Shown here piece after piece: positions 6,768-9,058 of a DNA stretch of 9,058 nucleotides. The notes below the pieces were generated by a model that worked only from the letters and a program-made list of their open reading frames with translations, was not told the DNA's origin and ran no database searches. The position numbers and the translations under genes were made by a program. The stretch is taken from positions 1 through 9,058 of the forward strand of contig JADYYZ010000119.1 of the NCBI GenBank assembly GCA_020853405.1, in the 5' to 3' direction. Numbering within the stretch: the first letter of the stretch is position 1; each line of letters starts with the position of its first letter. The DNA comes from Acetobacteraceae bacterium. Its GTDB lineage: Bacteria > Pseudomonadota > Alphaproteobacteria > Acetobacterales > Acetobacteraceae.

Positions 6768-7511
6768 GTGCTCGCGCAACTCGCCTTCTGGCTCTTCGCT
6801 GCCCTGCTGCTGGCCTCGGCCGTGATGGTGGTCGCCGCCCGCAACCCGGTGCATTCGGTGCTGTTCCTGATCCTCGCCTTCTTCAACGCCGCCGGCCTGT
6901 TCCTGCTGATGGGCGCCGAGTTCCTGGCGATGATCCTGGTGATCGTCTATGTCGGCGCGGTCGCGGTGCTGTTCCTGTTCGTGGTGATGATGCTGGATGT
7001 CGATTTCGCGCAGCTGCGCGAAGGATTCCAGCGCTACGCCCCGGTCGGCGCGCTGATCGGGCTCGTGCTGCTGGCCGAGCTGGTGGCGGTGCTGACGGTC
7101 TGGACCATCGCGCCCGAGGCGATGCGGCTTGCCGCGGCGCCGCGGCCGGACCCGTCCGCGATCACCAACGCCGAGGCGCTGGGCCGGGTGCTGTACACCC
7201 AGTACGTATTCCTGTTCCAGGCCAGCGGCATGGTGCTGCTGGTCGCGATGATCGGCGCCATCGTGCTGACGCTGCGCGAACGGCCCGGCGCGCGGCGCCA
7301 GAGCATTCCCGCCCAGCTCGCGCGCAGCACCGCCGAGACGCTGGTCATGGCCCGGATCGCGCCGGGGGCGGCGATGGTGCGGATGGACCGCCAGCCGGCC
7401 GAACCCGAAATGGCGGGCGCGGAGGCGGCGCCCGGTGGCCATCACGGCGGCCGTCACGGCGGTCATCACGGCGGGCACCATGGTGGGCACCAAGGCGGGG
7501 GGCAGCACTGA
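6768..7511 (+). CDS. nuoJ: NADH-quinone oxidoreductase subunit J (ND6 homologue) with His-rich tail
   Basis: NuoJ is a small membrane subunit next to NuoH, NuoA and NuoK. Its third helix carries the pi-bulge implicated in opening the proton path. From GTG 6768 the product has 247 residues with five predicted membrane helices (about 1-22, 27-47, 52-76, 92-114, 145-169). The conserved helix-3 region EFLAMILVIVYVGAVAVLFLF is at 51-71. The core ends near residue 185; E. coli NuoJ is about 184 residues. The extra C-terminal stretch includes a tail at 223-247 made almost wholly of Gly and His, with nine His in the last 23 residues, encoded by 12-bp repeats. Positive residues after helix 5 (R170, R172, R176, R177) suggest the tail is cytoplasmic. 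Metal binding is possible but not shown. The stop codon overlaps the nuoK ATG by one base. Confidence 0.95.
   Translation: MLAQLAFWLFAALLLASAVMVVAARNPVHSVLFLILAFFNAAGLFLLMGAEFLAMILVIVYVGAVAVLFLFVVMMLDVDFAQLREGFQRYAPVGALIGLVLLAELVAVLTVWTIAPEAMRLAAAPRPDPSAITNAEALGRVLYTQYVFLFQASGMVLLVAMIGAIVLTLRERPGARRQSIPAQLARSTAETLVMARIAPGAAMVRMDRQPAEPEMAGAEAAPGGHHGGRHGGHHGGHHGGHQGGGQH
7437..7496 (+). repeat. Five imperfect 12-bp tandem repeats coding Gly-His-His-Gly
   Basis: The consensus unit is GGN-CAY-CAC-GGN. The units read GGCCATCACGGC, GGCCGTCACGGC, GGTCATCACGGC, GGGCACCATGGT and GGGCACCAAGGC, giving GHHG, GRHG, GHHG, GHHG and GHQG. The repeat stays in frame with nuoJ, so copy-number changes would lengthen or shorten the tail without breaking the gene. 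Units differ mainly at wobble positions, so the repeat is not freshly expanded. Confidence 0.85.
7492..7502 (+). promoter_or_regulatory. Likely nuoK ribosome binding site inside the nuoJ tail
   Basis: AAGGCGGGGGG ends 8 nt before the nuoK ATG at 7511 and is the only purine-rich tract in range. It also encodes the Gly-Gly-Gly near the end of the NuoJ tail, two of these glycines being GGG codons. Its use as a Shine-Dalgarno site is inferred from composition and spacing. Confidence 0.5.
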
Positions 7512-7822
7512 TGCCGCCGATCGGCCTTGCGCACTACCTGACGCTCGCGGCGCTGCTGCTGACGCTCGGCATCTTCGGCATCTTCCTGAACCGCAAGAAC
7601 GTGATCGTGATCCTGATGTCGGTCGAGCTGATGCTGCTTTCGGTGAACCTGAACCTGGTGGCGTTCTCGGCGCATCTGGGCGACCTGGTCGGCCAGGTCT
7701 TCACCATGTTCGTGCTGACCGTCGCCGCCGCGGAAGCGGCGATCGGGCTTGCGATCGTCGTCGTCTATTTCCGCAACCGCGGCTCGATCGCGGTCGAGGA
7801 CATCACCACGATGAAGGGTTGA
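7511..7822 (+). CDS. nuoK: NADH-quinone oxidoreductase subunit K (ND4L homologue)
   Basis: NuoK is a three-helix membrane subunit, MrpC-like, that links the quinone module to the antiporter-like pumps. The 103-residue product has helices at about 6-26, 31-53 and 62-88. The two essential membrane glutamates of the family (E. coli Glu36 and Glu72) correspond to E39 in SVELMLLSVNLNL and E75 in VAAAEAAIGLAIVV. NRKN at 27-30 is the typical short cytoplasmic loop. ATG 7511 shares its A with the nuoJ stop (TGATG), so termination-reinitiation coupling to nuoJ is likely. Length and sequence are ordinary. Confidence 0.98.
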   Translation: MPPIGLAHYLTLAALLLTLGIFGIFLNRKNVIVILMSVELMLLSVNLNLVAFSAHLGDLVGQVFTMFVLTVAAAEAAIGLAIVVVYFRNRGSIAVEDITTMKG

Positions 7823-7832
7823 GGAAGGCCGC

Positions 7833-9058
7833 ATGATCTACGTCGCCGCCGTCTTCCTGCCGCTGGCCGGGTCGCTGATCGCCGGGCTGTTCGGCCGCGC
7901 CATCGGCGATCGCGCCGCCCAGCTGGTCAGCGTGATCTGCATGGTGCTGGCCACGATCTGCGGCGCCGCCGCGTTCTGGGCGGTCGCGGTGAAGGGCGCG
8001 CCGACCACGGTGGTGCTCGCCACCTGGATCGATTCCGGCGCGCTGGAGGCGAGCTGGTCGGTCCGCTACGACACGCTGAGCGCGGTCATGGTCGCGATGG
8101 TCACGCTGATCAGCACGCTGATCCACATCTACTCCATCGGCTACATGGCGCACGACACGTCGATCCCGCGCTTCATGAGCTACCTGTCGCTGTTCACCTT
8201 CGCGATGCTGATGCTGGTCACCGCCGACAACCTGGCCCAGCTCTATTTCGGCTGGGAAGGCGTGGGGCTGGCGAGCTACCTGCTGATCGGGTTCTGGTAC
8301 ACGCGGCCGTCGGCCTGCGCGGCCGCGATCAAGGCGTTCGTGGTCAACCGCGTCGGCGACCTCTGCTTCGCGCTCGGCCTTGCCTCGGTCTTCCTGCTGT
8401 TCGGCTCGATCGAGTTCGACACCATCTTCGCCGCCGGCACCGAACAGCAGCACGTCACCTGGTCGATCGCCGGCATCCAGATGCGCGCGATCGAGCTGGC
8501 CGCGGTGCTGATGTTCTTCGGCGCGATGAGCAAGTCGGCGCAGATCTTCCTGCACACCTGGCTGCCCGATGCGATGGAAGGCCCGACCCCGGTTTCGGCG
8601 CTGATCCACGCCGCCACCATGGTCACCGCCGGCGTCTTCCTGGTGGCGCGGATGAGCCCGCTGTTCGAGCTGGCGCCGGTGGCGCTCTCGATCGTCACCG
8701 TGATCGGTGCCACCACGGCGTTCTTCGCCGCGACCATCGGCTGCGTGCAGAACGACATCAAGCGGATCATCGCCTATTCCACCTGCTCGCAGCTCGGCTA
8801 CATGTTCTTCGCCGCCGGCGTCGGCGCCTATCCGGCGGCGATCTTCCACCTGATCACCCACGCCTTCTTCAAGGCGCTGCTGTTCCTCGGCTCGGGCAGC
8901 GTCATCCACGCGATGAGCGACGAACAGGACATCCGCCGCATGGGCGGCATCTGGCGCAGGATCCCGCAGACCTACGCGATGATGTGGATCGGCAGCCTGG
9001 CACTCGCCGGCATCCCGTTCTTCGCCGGCTACTACTCCAAGGACATGATGCTGGAGGC
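7833..9058 (+). CDS. nuoL: NADH-quinone oxidoreductase subunit L (ND5 homologue), 5' part
   Basis: NuoL is the distal proton-pumping subunit, related to MrpA/MrpD antiporters. The frame is open from ATG 7833 to the right edge: 408 complete codons of a protein normally over 600 residues. The missing part would include the C-terminal helices and the long lateral helix. Visible landmarks are the helix-5 glutamate E142 in FGWEGVGLASYLLIGFW, the proton-channel lysine K234 (MSKSAQ), and the family block HTWLPDAMEGPTPVSALIHAATMV at 241-264 with H241, D246, E249 and H259. K347 lies in THAFFKALLFL, and K403 in YYSKDMML, which matches the E. coli Lys399 region. GAGGAAGG at 7821-7828 is a good ribosome binding site 4 nt before the ATG, 10 nt after the nuoK stop. 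The truncation is due to the window edge only. Confidence 0.98.
   Translation, partial: MIYVAAVFLPLAGSLIAGLFGRAIGDRAAQLVSVICMVLATICGAAAFWAVAVKGAPTTVVLATWIDSGALEASWSVRYDTLSAVMVAMVTLISTLIHIYSIGYMAHDTSIPRFMSYLSLFTFAMLMLVTADNLAQLYFGWEGVGLASYLLIGFWYTRPSACAAAIKAFVVNRVGDLCFALGLASVFLLFGSIEFDTIFAAGTEQQHVTWSIAGIQMRAIELAAVLMFFGAMSKSAQIFLHTWLPDAMEGPTPVSALIHAATMVTAGVFLVARMSPLFELAPVALSIVTVIGATTAFFAATIGCVQNDIKRIIAYSTCSQLGYMFFAAGVGAYPAAIFHLITHAFFKALLFLGSGSVIHAMSDEQDIRRMGGIWRRIPQTYAMMWIGSLALAGIPFFAGYYSKDMMLE

Noticed and set aside
7833..9058. Possible broken or truncated nuoL
   Set aside because: Read codon by codon, the frame is uninterrupted and all family motifs up to the YYSKDMML block are present. It simply runs off the right edge of the window.

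Overview
This window is a contiguous, colinear piece of the operon for respiratory complex I (proton-pumping NADH:quinone oxidoreductase, NDH-1). It reads in the order (nuoC tail)-nuoD-E-F-G-H-I-J-K-nuoL, all on the + strand, with nuoL running off the right edge. The DNA is very GC-rich, with third codon positions almost always G or C. NuoD is a separate protein rather than a NuoCD fusion. NuoG lacks the four extra cysteines that hold cluster N7 in E. coli-type enzymes. NuoD and NuoH closely resemble mitochondrial-type subunits. Together these point to an alphaproteobacterium. A Rhodospirillales/Acetobacteraceae-like origin is my guess from composition and the compact gene order; it is not proven here.

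Layout. Positions 1-22 probably hold the last codons of nuoC, ending in an ATGA overlap with nuoD. Positions 19-5229 encode the peripheral arm: nuoD (quinone-site subunit), nuoE and nuoF (with nuoG, the NADH dehydrogenase module), and nuoG (iron-sulphur wire). Positions 5240-7822 encode nuoH (membrane anchor of the quinone site), nuoI (two [4Fe-4S] ferredoxin-like subunit) and the small membrane subunits nuoJ and nuoK. From 7833 to the edge is the first part of nuoL, the distal antiporter-like pump. Electrons pass NADH > FMN (NuoF) > Fe-S chain (NuoF, NuoG, NuoI) > quinone at the NuoD/NuoH interface. The membrane subunits couple this to proton export.

Junctions are very tight: overlaps of 4 nt (D/E) and 1 nt (J/K), and gaps of 3 to 13 nt elsewhere. 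This indicates one polycistronic message with translational coupling. I see no promoter, terminator, RNA gene, insertion sequence, CRISPR array or foreign gene. There is no non-coding stretch longer than 13 nt.

Most of the window is ordinary housekeeping sequence, and I found no new biological system. Three local oddities deserve a look. NuoJ has a His/Gly-rich C-terminal tail built from 12-bp tandem repeats. The G-run ending that tail appears to double as the nuoK ribosome binding site. A short-loop G-quadruplex motif lies inside nuoG.
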